Source of the DNA: a virus
Direction: 5' to 3' (one strand)
Length of the DNA stretch: 38,405 bases
Virus record (IMG/VR): IMGVR_UViG_3300017666_000012
Coordinates: 1-38,405 of that record
This document shows, in pieces, positions 21,858 to 29,860 of the stretch; position 1 is the first letter of the stretch; every line of letters begins with the position of its first letter. A model generated the notes under the pieces. It was not told the origin of the DNA and searched no databases. It was given only the letters and a program-made list of their open reading frames with translations. Both the position numbers and the translations under genes were made by a program.

Positions 21858-23784
21858 CAAGACCAAGACCATCCCAGCCCTCACGCTCACTGCAACCGCC
21901 GACATCACCGTCGCCGCCGCTGCTGACGGGCAGAGCGCTCCGTTGCCACGCTTCAAGATGGTCGCGTACACCGGTGGCGCGATGCGCGTCGCGGGCTGGC
22001 GGCACCCCGTCGTGATCGATCTCGCAGGCCTGGCGGTCCCGTCGCAGGCACGCCCCATCCGCTTCGGACACGACCCGCTGTCGGGCGTCGGCCACACCGA
22101 TTCGATCCGCGTTGAGGCCGGGCAGCTCGTGGCGACAGGCGTGATCTCGCGTGACACGAGCGCCGCCAAGGAAGTCGTCGCGTCCTCGCGGAACGGCTTC
22201 CCGTGGCAAGCCTCCGTTGGCGCGAGCGTCGAGGAGTTCGAGTTCATCAAGGACAACCAGAAGGCGACGGTCAACGGCCAGGAACTCACCGGCCCGGTCA
22301 ACGTCGTCCGCAAGGCCACGCTCGGCGAGATCAGTTTCGTGGATCTCGGCGCAGACGGCCGCACCAGCGCGAGCATCGCCGCGCGTCAGAACAAGGAGCC
22401 CAGCGTCATGGCCGACGACCCCACGACTTCCATTCCCACCCCGTCCCCAATCATCGCCACCGAGCAGACGCCCGAGCAGGTGCGAGCTGCAGCCCTTGCC
22501 GAGACCGCCCGCATCGCCGCCGTTCGCAAGGTCTGCGGTGGCAAGCACAGCGAAATCGAAGCCCAGGCCATCCGCGACAACTGGGATGCCACGCGCACCG
22601 AGCTCGAGGTCCTCCGCGCCAGCCGCCCTAAGGCCCCGGCCATCCACGCGCCCGACACCAGTGTCACCAGCGAAGTGCTGGAGGCCGCGTGCTTCCAGAG
22701 CGCCAAGCTCGAAGGCATCGAGAAGGTCTGCTCCACGCAGGCCATCGAGATCGCCGCCAAGCGGTTCCAGGGCGGGCTGGGACTGCAGGAGCTGCTCTTC
22801 GAGGCCGCGATCGCCAACGGCTACACGGGCCGCACGTTTCGTGACAGCCGCCGCGTGCTCGAAGCCGCCTTCGGACGCGGCATCGAGGCGGGCATGACCA
22901 CCATCGACGTGGGCGGCATCCTCTCCAACGTCGCCAACAAGTTCCTGCTCGAGGGCTTCTTCAGCGTCGAGCGAGTGTGGCGGAGCATCTGCGCCGTCCG
23001 CAATGTCAGTGACTTCAAGACCGTCACGAGTTACCGTCTGGTAGGCAAGGACCAGTACGAGCAGGTCGCACCCGGCGGCGAGCTCAAGCAGGGCACGCTC
23101 GGCGAGGAAACCTACACCAACAAGGCCGACACCTACGGCTTGATGCTTTCGATCGATCGCCGCGACATCATCAACGATGACCTCGGCGCGATCACCACGG
23201 TGCCCCGCAAGCTCGGCCGGGGCTCGGGCCTGAAGATCAACGACGTCTTCTGGACGGCGTTCATGAACAACGCGGCGTTCTTCAGCGCCGGCAACAAGAA
23301 CTTCGTCTCGGGCGCGGACACCGCCCTCGGTATCGACGGCCTCACCAAGGGCGAGGTCGCCTTCATGGACCTTGTGGACTCCGACGGCAAGCCCACCGGC
23401 GTGATGCCCGCGGTCCTGCTGGTGCCGACGGCGCTGTCGGCGATGGGCACGCAGCTCTACAAGAGCGTTGAGCTCCGGGACACGACCGCGAACACCAAGT
23501 TCCCCGTCGCTAACCCGCACCAGGGCAAGTTCCGCATCGAGGTCAGCCGCTACCTCTCCAACGCCCTCTACACCGGCAACTCGGCCAAGGCGTGGTACCT
23601 CCTCGCGGACCCCAGCGACCTGCCGGTCATCGAGATGGCGTTCCTCAACGGCCAGGAAGCCCCGACCGTCGAGACCTCGGACGCGGACTTCAACATGCTC
23701 GGGATCCGGATGCGTGGGTACCACGACTTCGGCGTCAACCTGCAGGACCCGCGCGGCGGCGTGAAGAGCAAGGGCGAGGTGTAA
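21841..23784 (+). CDS. Prohead protease fused to major capsid protein
   Basis: About 647 residues combining maturation protease and capsid subunit. Residues about 35-190 look like a prohead protease, with His77 in RFGHDPL and Ser125 in WQASVGA as plausible catalytic residues. An acidic/Ala-rich linker follows (about 195-260), possibly the scaffold. From about residue 300 the sequence matches the Mu gpT/HK97-like capsid (GGILSNVANKFLLEGFF, YGLMLSIDRRDIINDDLGA, YHDFGVNLQDPRGG). I chose GTG 21841 with GGAG eight bases before it, over ATG 21826. A long minus-strand open frame opposite it is a composition shadow. Confidence 0.9.
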   Translation: MPVTADKTKTIPALTLTATADITVAAAADGQSAPLPRFKMVAYTGGAMRVAGWRHPVVIDLAGLAVPSQARPIRFGHDPLSGVGHTDSIRVEAGQLVATGVISRDTSAAKEVVASSRNGFPWQASVGASVEEFEFIKDNQKATVNGQELTGPVNVVRKATLGEISFVDLGADGRTSASIAARQNKEPSVMADDPTTSIPTPSPIIATEQTPEQVRAAALAETARIAAVRKVCGGKHSEIEAQAIRDNWDATRTELEVLRASRPKAPAIHAPDTSVTSEVLEAACFQSAKLEGIEKVCSTQAIEIAAKRFQGGLGLQELLFEAAIANGYTGRTFRDSRRVLEAAFGRGIEAGMTTIDVGGILSNVANKFLLEGFFSVERVWRSICAVRNVSDFKTVTSYRLVGKDQYEQVAPGGELKQGTLGEETYTNKADTYGLMLSIDRRDIINDDLGAITTVPRKLGRGSGLKINDVFWTAFMNNAAFFSAGNKNFVSGADTALGIDGLTKGEVAFMDLVDSDGKPTGVMPAVLLVPTALSAMGTQLYKSVELRDTTANTKFPVANPHQGKFRIEVSRYLSNALYTGNSAKAWYLLADPSDLPVIEMAFLNGQEAPTVETSDADFNMLGIRMRGYHDFGVNLQDPRGGVKSKGEV

Positions 23785-23787
23785 GCC

Positions 23788-24261
23788 ATGCCCGTGCAGG
23801 GAAGCACAGGCGCTGGGGGGCTCGGCGGCGAGCTCCCCGGCGAACTCGGAAGCGGCATCGATCAGCAATCGGGCATCGACACCGATGGCCCACCAACAGA
23901 TGGAGGTTCAGGAATGGCTTCAGGACCAGCAAAGTTCGTTCAGGAAGGCGGCTCGATCGACTACACCCCCGGCGCTGACGTGCTCGTCGGCGCGGTGGTG
24001 GTGCAGGCCGACCTCATCGGTGTCACGCAGGCACCGATCAAGGCGGGCCAGTTGGGATCGATCGCCGTCACCGGCGTCTTCGACTTCAACAAAGCGGTCG
24101 GCGCGGGCAGCGCCATCCCCGCGGGCACGCTCACGTACTGGGATGCGGCCGCCCAGAACGCCACCAAGAACGCGGCCGCCGGCGCGAACAAGCTGATCGG
24201 CAAGGCGGTGAAGGCCACCGTCGACGCCGACACCATCGTTCGCGTGCGGTTGCAGCAATAA
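23788..24261 (+). CDS. DUF2190 head decoration protein
   Basis: Probable capsid cement protein (DUF2190), which binds the outside of the head. The conserved part begins MASGPAKFVQEGGSIDYTP at ATG 23914, which has GGAGG six bases before it and would give 115 residues. ATG 23788 also has an acceptable GAGG site and adds a 42-residue Gly/Asp-rich extension (GAGGLGGELPGELGSG). Both starts may be used. The core shows alternating strands (VLVGAVVVQADLIGV, GSIAVTGVFDF) and DADTIVRVRL at the end. Its place directly after the capsid gene fits. Confidence 0.8.
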   Translation: MPVQGSTGAGGLGGELPGELGSGIDQQSGIDTDGPPTDGGSGMASGPAKFVQEGGSIDYTPGADVLVGAVVVQADLIGVTQAPIKAGQLGSIAVTGVFDFNKAVGAGSAIPAGTLTYWDAAAQNATKNAAAGANKLIGKAVKATVDADTIVRVRLQQ

Positions 24262-24270
24262 GGAGCACCT

Positions 24271-24648
24271 GTGGGCGACCTGCTCGATCGCGGCGCGGCA
24301 TTCCTCGATGCCCAGCGTCACCAGCACCTCTCCCGCCCGGTCCTTTACCGGCGTGGCACGGACGAGAAAGAAGTCCAGGCCACCATCGGCAAGACCGAGT
24401 TCGAGCAGGCCGACGACGCGGGACTCATTCACCGAGTGGAGTCGCGGGACTTCCTCGTGCGGACGGCGGAACTGGATCTGGGCGCTGGCCCGATCCTCCC
24501 GCGGGCGGGCGACCAGGTGCGAGAGACGGTCGGTTTGAGCGTGTTCGTGTACGAGGTCAATGCGCCCGGCGGCCAGCCGCCATTCCGGTACAGCGACCCG
24601 TACCGCAGGGTTCTTCGGATTCACACCAAGCACATCGCAACGGAGTAA
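24271..24648 (+). CDS. Phage structural protein, head-tail joining region
   Basis: 125 residues from GTG 24271 with AAGGAG upstream. It shows LDAQRHQHLSRPVLYRRG near the start and a beta-rich remainder (DFLVRTAELDLGAGPILPR, QVRETVGLSVFVYEV). Its position between decoration and tail genes suggests a head completion or stopper protein; I do not recognise a specific family with certainty. Confidence 0.6.
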   Translation: MGDLLDRGAAFLDAQRHQHLSRPVLYRRGTDEKEVQATIGKTEFEQADDAGLIHRVESRDFLVRTAELDLGAGPILPRAGDQVRETVGLSVFVYEVNAPGGQPPFRYSDPYRRVLRIHTKHIATE

Positions 24649-24650
24649 CG

Positions 24651-24944
24651 ATGGCAGAAGGCAACGGACAGAACGGCAGTGCTCGGTGGGCCGGCGTGGT
24701 CGTCACCGTCGTGCTCGCGGCGGGCGCGATGACCATCCAATGGGGCGTGGTGACTACCAAGCTCCAGCAGGTGGAGAAGCGGCTCGACGAGTTCATCGGC
24801 GAGGCCCGCAGCATCCGCGCTCAGTACGCCGAGATGGAACGCAAGATCTGGTTCCTCGAGGGCAAGCTCTCCGGGCTGACGTCCAACTCGCCGCGCCAGA
24901 GCGTGCCAACGACGGGCTCGCCTGTGATCGGAGGCGGCCCTTGA
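24651..24944 (+). CDS. Small membrane protein with coiled coil
   Basis: 97 residues. One membrane segment (WAGVVVTVVLAAGAMTIQW, about residues 13-31) is followed by a heptad-like helix (LQQVEKRLDEFIGEARSIRAQYAEMERKI in two halves) and a flexible tail. GGAG precedes the ATG by five bases. The layout resembles small phage membrane proteins such as holin-like or i-spanin-like proteins, but it sits among head-tail genes, so the role is open. Its stop overlaps the next start (TTGA). Confidence 0.6.
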   Translation: MAEGNGQNGSARWAGVVVTVVLAAGAMTIQWGVVTTKLQQVEKRLDEFIGEARSIRAQYAEMERKIWFLEGKLSGLTSNSPRQSVPTTGSPVIGGGP

Positions 24945-25372
24945 GCACCATTACCGCCATTGCCGACGCCGTCACGGCGCACGTGAGCGCCGGGTCGTTC
25001 GGGCAGCCGGTCACGGCCGTCCGCATGTACCAGCCCGCGTTCACGCTGGAAGACCTCAAAGACCTGCGGGTTTCGGTGGTTCCCCGCACGCTGCAGATGT
25101 CGCCGGTGACGCGGGACAGTCTGGCCATCGAGTACGTCGTGGATGTGGGCGTGCAGAAGAAGCTCCCAGCCGATGAGGCGGACGCGGCGATCGATGAACT
25201 GCTCGTACTGGTCGAGGCGATCGCGGATCACCTGCGGTTCAAGCGGCTGGAGGGCTTTCCCGACGCGGCGTGGGTCGGGATCAGCAACGAGCCGGTGGTG
25301 TCGAGCGAGGCGCTCGAGCAGCACCGGGTGTTCACGAGTGTCCTGAGTGTGACGTACCGCGAGCGGAGGTAG
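24941..25372 (+). CDS. Phage head-tail/tail completion protein candidate
   Basis: 143 residues from TTG 24941, overlapping the previous stop, with GGAGG six bases upstream. The sequence (STITAIADAVTAHVSAG, LRVSVVPRTLQMSPVTRD, EYVVDVGVQKKL, VFTSVLSVTYRERR) has the alternating helix/strand pattern seen in tail terminator or neck proteins. Family assignment is by position and pattern, not a firm motif. Confidence 0.6.
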   Translation: MSTITAIADAVTAHVSAGSFGQPVTAVRMYQPAFTLEDLKDLRVSVVPRTLQMSPVTRDSLAIEYVVDVGVQKKLPADEADAAIDELLVLVEAIADHLRFKRLEGFPDAAWVGISNEPVVSSEALEQHRVFTSVLSVTYRERR

Positions 25373-25375
25373 TGC

Positions 25376-25633
25376 GTGAGGAATGCCATCATCTTCAAAG
25401 TCGATCTGGACGGAGGCGACAAACCGCTGTCGGCGACGAAGCTCGTGGCGACGTTCACGCTCACGGCCTCGCACAAGAACACGCAGGACCTTTTGCTGTC
25501 GGATGGCAAAACGGACCCCATCGATGTTGCCCCGGGCACGCAGTACTACTTCGAGCGGGTGAACCTGGCGGATCTGTTGGTCAAGAGCAAAGGCGGCGAG
25601 ACGGTCTTCGTGGTCGGCCACAGCGCCGAGTGA
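25376..25633 (+). CDS. Small hypothetical phage protein
   Basis: 85 residues from GTG 25376 with GGAGG six bases before it. Predicted beta-rich: NAIIFKVDLDGG, KLVATFTLTAS and YYFERVNLADLLVK. No catalytic motif or membrane segment. It precedes the tail tube gene and is probably a structural or assembly component. Confidence 0.55.
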   Translation: MRNAIIFKVDLDGGDKPLSATKLVATFTLTASHKNTQDLLLSDGKTDPIDVAPGTQYYFERVNLADLLVKSKGGETVFVVGHSAE

Positions 25634-25645
25634 AAGGAGTCAGCG

Positions 25646-26074
25646 ATGGCAATCAAGCTCGGCATGGAAGCCGCCCTGAAGTACAAGACGGGCGGCCAGG
25701 CAGGCGCAGGCGCATGGACGGCACTCGGCAACACACGAGACGTGACCCTGAACCTCGAAGCGGGCGAGGCGGACGTGACCACGCGAGCCAACAGCGGCTG
25801 GCGGGCCACGGTCGCCACGCTCAAGGAAGCGAGCGTGGAGTTCGAGATGGTCTGGGACACCGGCGATGCCGGGTTCACCGCCATCAAGAACGCCTTCTTC
25901 AACAACGACCCCATCGGCCTGCAGATCCTCGACGCGGCCGCAGGTCAGGGCCTGCAAGCGGACTTCTCGATCACCAACTTCAGCCGCAGTGAAGCCCTGG
26001 AAGAGGCCATCACCGTGTCGGTGACCGCCAAGGTCACGTACTCGGCGACGGCGCCTTCATGGATCGGTTCATAA
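25646..26074 (+). CDS. Major tail tube protein
   Basis: 142 residues resembling TP901-1-type tail tube subunits: GMEAALKYKTGG, NTRDVTLNLEAGEADVTTR, VEFEMVWDTGDAGF and ITVSVTAKVTYS. It would polymerise as hexameric rings around the tape measure. AAAGGAG lies seven bases before the ATG. The following gap carries a three-unit 11-bp repeat. Confidence 0.8.
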   Translation: MAIKLGMEAALKYKTGGQAGAGAWTALGNTRDVTLNLEAGEADVTTRANSGWRATVATLKEASVEFEMVWDTGDAGFTAIKNAFFNNDPIGLQILDAAAGQGLQADFSITNFSRSEALEEAITVSVTAKVTYSATAPSWIGS

Positions 26075-26101
26075 ACCCGGCGGTGGAGTCGGTGCCACAG
26101 G

Positions 26102-26134
26102 TGTTCAACGGCTGTTCAACCGCTGTGCAACCGG
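26102..26134. repeat. Three 11-bp tandem repeats
   Basis: TGTTCAACGGC, TGTTCAACCGC and TGTGCAACCGG are directly adjacent. The period is about one helical turn. They lie in the 84-bp gap between tail tube and tail chaperone genes. CACAG and CTGTG flank part of the block and could form a stem. Regulator site, processing signal or pause site are all possible. Confidence 0.5.
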
Positions 26135-26158
26135 CACAGCGTCTCAATGGAGGCACGG

Positions 26159-26674
26159 ATGCGGCAGTTCAAGGACAACGCGGGTCGGATCTGGACGGTG
26201 GACATCAACGTCGCCACGCTCAAACGCGTGCGCGGGCTCACGGGCGTCGACCTCATGCAGGTCATCGAGGGGACGCTCATCGAGAAGTTCATCCGCGATC
26301 CCGTGCTCCTGTGCGACGTGGTGTACGCCGTGTGCAAACCCGAGGCGGACGCCGCCAAGGTCTCGGACGAGGAGTTCGGTAAGGCAATGGCGGGCGACGC
26401 GATCGAGGCCGCGACGGGGGCGGTGCTGGATGAACTCATCAGTTTCTGCCCGAGCCCGAGGGACCGGGCCAACCTCGGGCGGGTGCTCCAGGCCACCAAC
26501 CGCGTTCTGGACAAGGCCCGCGACCTGACGGAGAAGCGGATCGAGACGCTGACCAGCGAGAGCGAGCTGGACAGGCTCGTCAACCGGATGGTGCCCCCTC
26601 TCCCCGAGCCGCTGACGCCTGGAAGTTCATCTACCAGTGCGCCGGAGCCCTTGGCCTCGACCCCGGGCCCCTGA
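26159..26674 (+). CDS. Tail assembly chaperone, zero-frame product
   Basis: 171 residues from ATG 26159 (GGAGG five bases before it; ATG 26147 lacks a site). It begins MRQFKDNAGRIWTVDINV and contains LTGVDLMQVIEG and DELISFCPSPRDRANLGRVL. The last 20 residues (from PLTPGSSSTSAPEP) are low-complexity and overlap a conserved stretch in the -1 frame, as in lambda G/GT-type chaperones, where a fraction of ribosomes shift. The chaperones coat the tape measure during tail assembly. Confidence 0.7.
   Translation: MRQFKDNAGRIWTVDINVATLKRVRGLTGVDLMQVIEGTLIEKFIRDPVLLCDVVYAVCKPEADAAKVSDEEFGKAMAGDAIEAATGAVLDELISFCPSPRDRANLGRVLQATNRVLDKARDLTEKRIETLTSESELDRLVNRMVPPLPEPLTPGSSSTSAPEPLASTPGP
26591..26600 (+). 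promoter_or_regulatory. Candidate -1 ribosomal frameshift site
   Basis: In zero frame the codons GTG CCC CCT CTC contain a run of five C (26594-26598). A -1 slip here would join the upstream chaperone to the frame that encodes DAWKFIYQCAGALGLDPG and continues to 26916. The C-run is not the canonical X XXY YYZ heptamer, so the exact slip point is uncertain. Confidence 0.4.
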
Positions 26675-26694
26675 CGCTGCGGGAGCTGGTCGCC

Positions 26695-26916
26695 ATGCTC
26701 GACGGCCGCCAGCGCCACGACTGGTCGATCGCCGCCGCCGTCATGTCCGTGGTGGCCAACACCGCCCGCGACCCCAAGCGATCCCGCCTGCTGAAACCCG
26801 CCGACTTTGACCCATTCCACAAGCCCCAGCGACCCGTCAAGGTTGACGTGTCGGTCCTCAAAGACGTGTTCATCGACCGCCGCATGCCGGAGGTCGCCAA
26901 GGAGACTCGTGCATGA
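26695..26916 (+). CDS. Tail assembly chaperone, -1 frame domain
   Basis: The ATG 26695 frame gives 73 residues (MLDGRQRHDWSIAAAVMSV, SRLLKPADFDPFHKP), but convincing coding sequence in the same frame extends upstream to about 26599 (WKFIYQCAGALGLDPGPL, TLRELVA). That pattern of W-x-x-I-Y, LGLDPGP, TLREL and GRxRxxW is what I know from the T-type domain of phage tail chaperones. It is probably made as a frameshift fusion with the upstream product; independent initiation is possible. It ends in ATGA with the next gene. Confidence 0.65.
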   Translation: MLDGRQRHDWSIAAAVMSVVANTARDPKRSRLLKPADFDPFHKPQRPVKVDVSVLKDVFIDRRMPEVAKETRA

Positions 26917-27404
26917 AGAGCCTGACCACCCGCCATTACGTCTATCTCGGTGCCCTGATCCTGCTGGCGCTCGTGCTCGCGTCGTGCGCCGGCCTCGACC
27001 TTGGCGACATCGTTAAGGTCAAGACCCCCAACACCATCCAGCAGACCACCGGCTTGCCGTCGACGCTGAGCCTCAACGAAGCGGAGGTGGAGTACCAGAA
27101 CTGGTTCAACCTCACGCAGACGACTGGCGCGCAGTGGAAAGGCAATATCGAAAAGGCCGGTGAGATCCGCGGGCTGCTCGGCCAACTCACGCTCTCGGCC
27201 CTCGACACCGTTGGCCCGACCGTCGCGGGCCTGCCCGTGCTCGGGCCAGCACTGCCGGCGCTCACCGGCATCGTCGGGCTGTTCATCGGATCGGGCCGTC
27301 TCCGCAAGGAGAAGGAGGCGTCGTTCAATAAGGGTCTGGAGAAGGGCAGCGGTCTCGCTGGCACCGGCGGCGGGAATGGCGGTCCGACGGGGAGTGGTGC
27401 GTGA
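26913..27404 (+). CDS. Phage lipoprotein
   Basis: 163 residues with an N-terminal signal and lipobox: YVYLGALILLALVLASC, with cysteine at about residue 24. A hydrophobic second half (VAGLPVLGPALPALTGIVGLFIG) may add a membrane segment, followed by charged and Gly-rich residues. AAGGAG lies eight bases before the ATG. Lipoproteins in tail regions can be o-spanins, superinfection-exclusion or tail-associated proteins; the sequence does not decide. The stop overlaps the next GTG. Confidence 0.65.
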   Translation: MKSLTTRHYVYLGALILLALVLASCAGLDLGDIVKVKTPNTIQQTTGLPSTLSLNEAEVEYQNWFNLTQTTGAQWKGNIEKAGEIRGLLGQLTLSALDTVGPTVAGLPVLGPALPALTGIVGLFIGSGRLRKEKEASFNKGLEKGSGLAGTGGGNGGPTGSGA

Positions 27405-27838
27405 TCACCATGCGGATCAAAGACATGTTCTTCGACCGCCACGTCGTCATGGCGGCGGTCGACAACGCCAAGCGGAAGGTGCTCAGCAAGGCCGGCGCGT
27501 TCATCCGCACGGCGGCGAAGACGAGCATCCGCAAACGCAAGGGGTCGGCTCCTCCCGGGGCCCCGCCCCATTCGCACGAGGGCAGCCTGCGTCGGCTGAT
27601 CCTCTTTGGGTACGACAAGCCCAACGACTCGGTCGTCGTCGGGCCGGTGGGATTCAAGAAGAGCGAGGCACCGAATGTCCTGGAGTATGGCGGAGACACC
27701 GTCGTGTTCCGCAGACGCGGCGGCAAGCTCACATCGCAGAAGGTCAAGATCGCGCCACGGCCGTACATGGCCCCGGCGCTGGAGAAGGAGCGGCCCAAGC
27801 TGCCGCTCTTGTGGCGGAACTCGATCAAGAAAGGGTGA
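27401..27838 (+). CDS. HK97 gp10-like tail completion/minor tail protein
   Basis: 145 residues from GTG 27401 (GGGGAG six bases before it). The pattern is that of HK97 gp10-family proteins: helix KRKVLSKAGAFIRTAAKTSI, a Pro/His loop around PPGAPPHSHEG, strands SVVVGPVGF, and RPYMAPALEKERPKL near the end. The family acts at the head-tail interface or tail tip. Placed out of the usual order, just ahead of the tape measure. Confidence 0.7.
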   Translation: MITMRIKDMFFDRHVVMAAVDNAKRKVLSKAGAFIRTAAKTSIRKRKGSAPPGAPPHSHEGSLRRLILFGYDKPNDSVVVGPVGFKKSEAPNVLEYGGDTVVFRRRGGKLTSQKVKIAPRPYMAPALEKERPKLPLLWRNSIKKG

Positions 27839-27844
27839 TTGAAC

Positions 27845-29839
27845 GTGGCCGATACGCGGGGCATCCGAGCCGGGCGAGCGTTCATTGAGCTGGGCGTCAG
27901 CGACAAGCTGTCGGCTGGACTCAAGGCAGCCCAGAAGAAGCTCGAAGCCTTCGGCGCGGGGCTGCGGTCCATCGGCACGAAGATGGCGGGCATCGGTGTT
28001 GCAGCCATCACGGCGCTGCTCGGCACCGCGAAGGCCTTCTCCGACTCGGGCGATGCGCTCGACAAGATGAGCGCCCGCACGGGCGTGAGCGTCGAGGCCC
28101 TCAGCGAGCTCGGGTACGCAGCCGATCTCTCCGGCACGGACATGGAGACGCTGGAAAACGGCCTCCGCGTTATGCAGAAGACGCTCACGGAGGCGTCACA
28201 AGGGTCCAAAGGTGCGAACGAGGGGCTCGCGCGGCTGGGACTGACGGTGCAGGACCTCGCCAAGCTCTCGCCCGACGAACAGTTCAAGCTGCTGGCCGAC
28301 CGGATCTCCCAGATCCAAGACCCGTCGCTCCGGGCCGCGATGGCGATGGAGCTCTTCGGCAAGGCCGGGACCAAGCTCCTGCCGCTCATGGCCGACGGGG
28401 CCGCGGGCATCAACGAGATGCAGGAGCAGGCCCGCAAGCTCGGGCTGACGGTGAGCACGGAAACCACTCGCGACGCCGCCGAACTCAACGACGCACTTGG
28501 CACGCTCTGGAAGGTCCTTAAGCAGGGTGTGTTCACCATCGGCGGGGCGCTCGCACCCACCATCAAGGACCTGACCGAGCGGATCACCCGCATCGTCGTG
28601 AGCGCCACGGCGTGGGTGAAGGCGAACAAGGAAACGGTGGTCTGGGCGCTCAAGGTCGCGGCGGCGGTCGCTGTCGCGGGGATTGCCATCGTCGGCCTGG
28701 GCTACATCATCTCTGGCATCGGCGCGGCGCTCGGCATCGTGGCCGCCGTCATCGGCGGGATCGGCACGGCGTTCAGCCTGATCGGGGCCGCAATCGGCGC
28801 GATCCTCACGCCGGTCGGCCTGACCATCGCCGCGATCGTGGCGCTGGGCGGCACGCTGCTGGTCGTCACCGGCGCGGGCGGCGAGGCGCTGTCGTGGCTC
28901 GCGGAGAAGTTCACGGAGCTGCGTGACTGGGTCGGCAAGGTGGTTGGCGGCATCTCCGACGCGCTCGCTGCGGGCGACATCGCGCTCGCCGCCGAGATCC
29001 TGTGGCTGTCGCTGAAGGTCATCTGGCGGCAGGGTGTGGCGGCGCTGAACCAGGCGTGGCTGGGGGCCAAGGAGTTCTTCGTCTCCACGGCGTACTCCAT
29101 GTGGTACGGGGCGCTCGCCGCCGCCGAGATCGTCTTCCACGCCCTCGAGGTCGCGTGGATCGAGACCACCGCCTTCCTGTCAAAGACATGGACCAACTTC
29201 GCCACCGGCTTCCAGATGATCTGGGAGGAGGCGTCGAGCTGGGTCGCCAAGCGGATGCTGGAGATCCAGGGGCTGTTCGATGATGGGCTCGACGTTGAAG
29301 CCGCGAAGAAGGCGGTTGACCAGCAACTCGAGTCCCGCCTCGTCGAACTGGAGAACGCTGCCCAGCAATCGGTGACCGCACGCGACAAGGAACGCGAGGC
29401 CCAGCGCCGCGACGCCGCCGCGATGCACGAGGCGACGCTGGCGGGCATCGGACAGGACTTCGAGAACGCGCAGGAAGCCCTGCGCAAGGACACGGCGGCA
29501 GGACTCGCGGAGTCACAGGCCGCGCTCGATGCAGCCAAGCAGAAACTCGCCGCGGCGATCGAGGAGGCCCGCAAGAAGCGCGAGGCCGCCGACGCGGAGA
29601 AGGCTCCCGGTCGTCCGCAGCGTGATCTGCTCGCCGACTTCGAGGATCGCCTGTCGGGCCTGGGCGATCGGATCGCTAAGGGCATCAGCGTCACGGGCAC
29701 ATTCAGCGCCGCGGCCGTCTCGGGGCTCGGCACCGGCGGCACCGCCGCAGAGCGCACCGCTACCGCGACGGAGGCGACGGCCAAGAACACCAAGCGGCTG
29801 CTGGATGCCCGCGTTGACAACGGTCTGCGCTTTGCCTGA
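27845..29839 (+). CDS. Tape measure protein
   Basis: 664 residues. N-terminal part has GVSDKLSAGLKAAQKKLEAF and the tape-measure signature SGDALDKMSARTGVS. The middle is a long hydrophobic region (about residues 265-350), and the C-terminal third is coiled coil rich in Ala/Glu/Lys (about 485-585). By the general rule of about 1.5 angstrom of tail per residue, this suggests a tail of roughly 100 nm, so a siphovirus-like form. I chose GTG 27845 over TTG 27839 because of the GGGTGA site. Confidence 0.85.
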   Translation: MADTRGIRAGRAFIELGVSDKLSAGLKAAQKKLEAFGAGLRSIGTKMAGIGVAAITALLGTAKAFSDSGDALDKMSARTGVSVEALSELGYAADLSGTDMETLENGLRVMQKTLTEASQGSKGANEGLARLGLTVQDLAKLSPDEQFKLLADRISQIQDPSLRAAMAMELFGKAGTKLLPLMADGAAGINEMQEQARKLGLTVSTETTRDAAELNDALGTLWKVLKQGVFTIGGALAPTIKDLTERITRIVVSATAWVKANKETVVWALKVAAAVAVAGIAIVGLGYIISGIGAALGIVAAVIGGIGTAFSLIGAAIGAILTPVGLTIAAIVALGGTLLVVTGAGGEALSWLAEKFTELRDWVGKVVGGISDALAAGDIALAAEILWLSLKVIWRQGVAALNQAWLGAKEFFVSTAYSMWYGALAAAEIVFHALEVAWIETTAFLSKTWTNFATGFQMIWEEASSWVAKRMLEIQGLFDDGLDVEAAKKAVDQQLESRLVELENAAQQSVTARDKEREAQRRDAAAMHEATLAGIGQDFENAQEALRKDTAAGLAESQAALDAAKQKLAAAIEEARKKREAADAEKAPGRPQRDLLADFEDRLSGLGDRIAKGISVTGTFSAAAVSGLGTGGTAAERTATATEATAKNTKRLLDARVDNGLRFA

Positions 29840-29860
29840 TCCGAAAGGAGGTCTTCACTC

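Noticed and set aside
20439-23868. Long minus-strand open frames (645 and 710 codons) opposite portal and capsid genes
   Set aside because: Composition shadows of GC-rich genes; no domains, no ribosome binding sites, and the plus-strand products are clear phage proteins.
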